Positions 39,200-39,486 of a DNA stretch of 39,486 bases are shown piece by piece. Source of the DNA: Bacilli bacterium (GTDB lineage: Bacteria; Bacillota_I; Bacilli_A; RFN20; CAG-826); NCBI GenBank assembly GCA_017454295.1, contig JAFTDF010000040.1:1-39486 (forward strand). Reading direction: 5' to 3'. Every line of letters starts with the position of its first letter. Within the stretch, counting starts at the first letter, position 1. The position numbers were made by a program, and so were the translations under genes. The notes below the pieces were generated by a model, which was not told the DNA's origin, searched no databases, and saw only the letters and a program-made list of their open reading frames with translations.

Positions 39200-39486
39200 T
39201 TATAATGATTCTCTATAAATAGAGACGATGTCTTCTAGAATATTTCTATCGATATTATTATCTATAAACACGAGGTTTGTTTCTCTTATCAAATCTAAAT
39301 TTTCAATGGGGAGCCCTACTAATTTGTTTTCTTTTATTTCTCTGGAACAAGCGCTCTTTGGCAAAATAGAAATTCCAAGATTTTTTCTCACGAGCATTTT
39401 AATAGAAGCTACATTATCCATTTCTAGAGATAAATGGAAATTGTTAATATCTTCGTCCATTTTCGCCAATTCATTAACGAAAAGAG
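39200..39486 (-). CDS. LysR-type transcriptional regulator, C-terminal part (truncated by window edge)
   Basis: The frame is open to the right edge, so only about the last 95 residues are present. DNVASIKMLVRKNLGISILPKSACSREI is the typical last part of the LysR effector-binding domain (the GLGISILP-type strand), followed by the usual short C-terminal helix. The DNA-binding domain lies outside the window. Target genes and effector are unknown. The gene is AT-rich. Confidence 0.8.
   Translation of the reverse strand, partial: LFVNELAKMDEDINNFHLSLEMDNVASIKMLVRKNLGISILPKSACSREIKENKLVGLPIENLDLIRETNLVFIDNNIDRNILEDIVSIYRESL

Noticed and set aside
1-39486. tRNA, rRNA, transposase, integrase or phage genes
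   Set aside because: None was found by reading both strands; the composition shifts at 23140-25060 and 36700-38570 are not accompanied by recombinase genes or recognisable attachment sites.

Overview
The window looks like a chromosomal segment of an uncultured-type, anaerobic, Gram-positive-lineage bacterium of the Bacillota, probably a gut Bacilli relative. The pointers are many lipobox lipoproteins, no outer-membrane genes, a SipW-type signal peptidase, CcpA-type cre operators, an AbrB-family regulator, a [FeFe]-hydrogenase-like protein, and secreted starch-degrading enzymes. Genes end with TAA, TAG and TGA, consistent with genetic code 11. Base composition is mid-range over most of the window and visibly AT-richer around 23140-25060, 36700-38570 and 38950-39486. 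The species cannot be named from the sequence alone.

Layout. 1-12488: three related surface lipoproteins that share a short aromatic module (G-D-x-Y-x-D ... Y ... W); the two large ones add collagen-like Gly-X-Y tracts, Ig-like and OB-like domains. The first is very large and runs off the left edge. 12579-16323 (minus): a likely operon of an iron-sulfur aldo-keto reductase, inorganic pyrophosphatase and a secreted GH13 amylase with a CBM26-like domain. 16411-21074 (minus): a TasA-like protein, a SipW-type signal peptidase and a second exported protein in one operon, with a lipoprotein of related fold just upstream. The two upstream regions carry perfect 14-base cre matches. 21154-23136: nitroreductase, TcdA and a ribbon-helix-helix-like protein. 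23350-25032 (plus): an AbrB-like regulator and a two-gene ABC-2 transporter. 25082-30513 (minus): a membrane-anchored type-B carboxylesterase and a heterodimeric ABC exporter. 30629-34091 (minus): AsnA, the hydrogenase-like protein and a YdeI-YunG fusion. 34164-36620 (plus): a second, AmyE-like amylase with a polyserine stalk, truncated at its C-terminus. 36759-38561 (plus): two AT-rich lipoprotein genes lying between two copies of a stem-loop repeat. 38723-39486: a small membrane protein and the C-terminal end of a LysR-type regulator.

How it fits together (inference). The strongest theme is extracellular starch use. Two amylases of different GH13 subfamilies and a SipW-linked secreted protein all carry CBM26-like starch-binding modules, and the SipW gene set has cre sites. 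This suggests a carbon-repressed surface fibre or matrix that binds starch next to membrane-tethered amylases and large collagen-like adhesins. This SipW/CBM combination is the best candidate for a poorly described system in the window.
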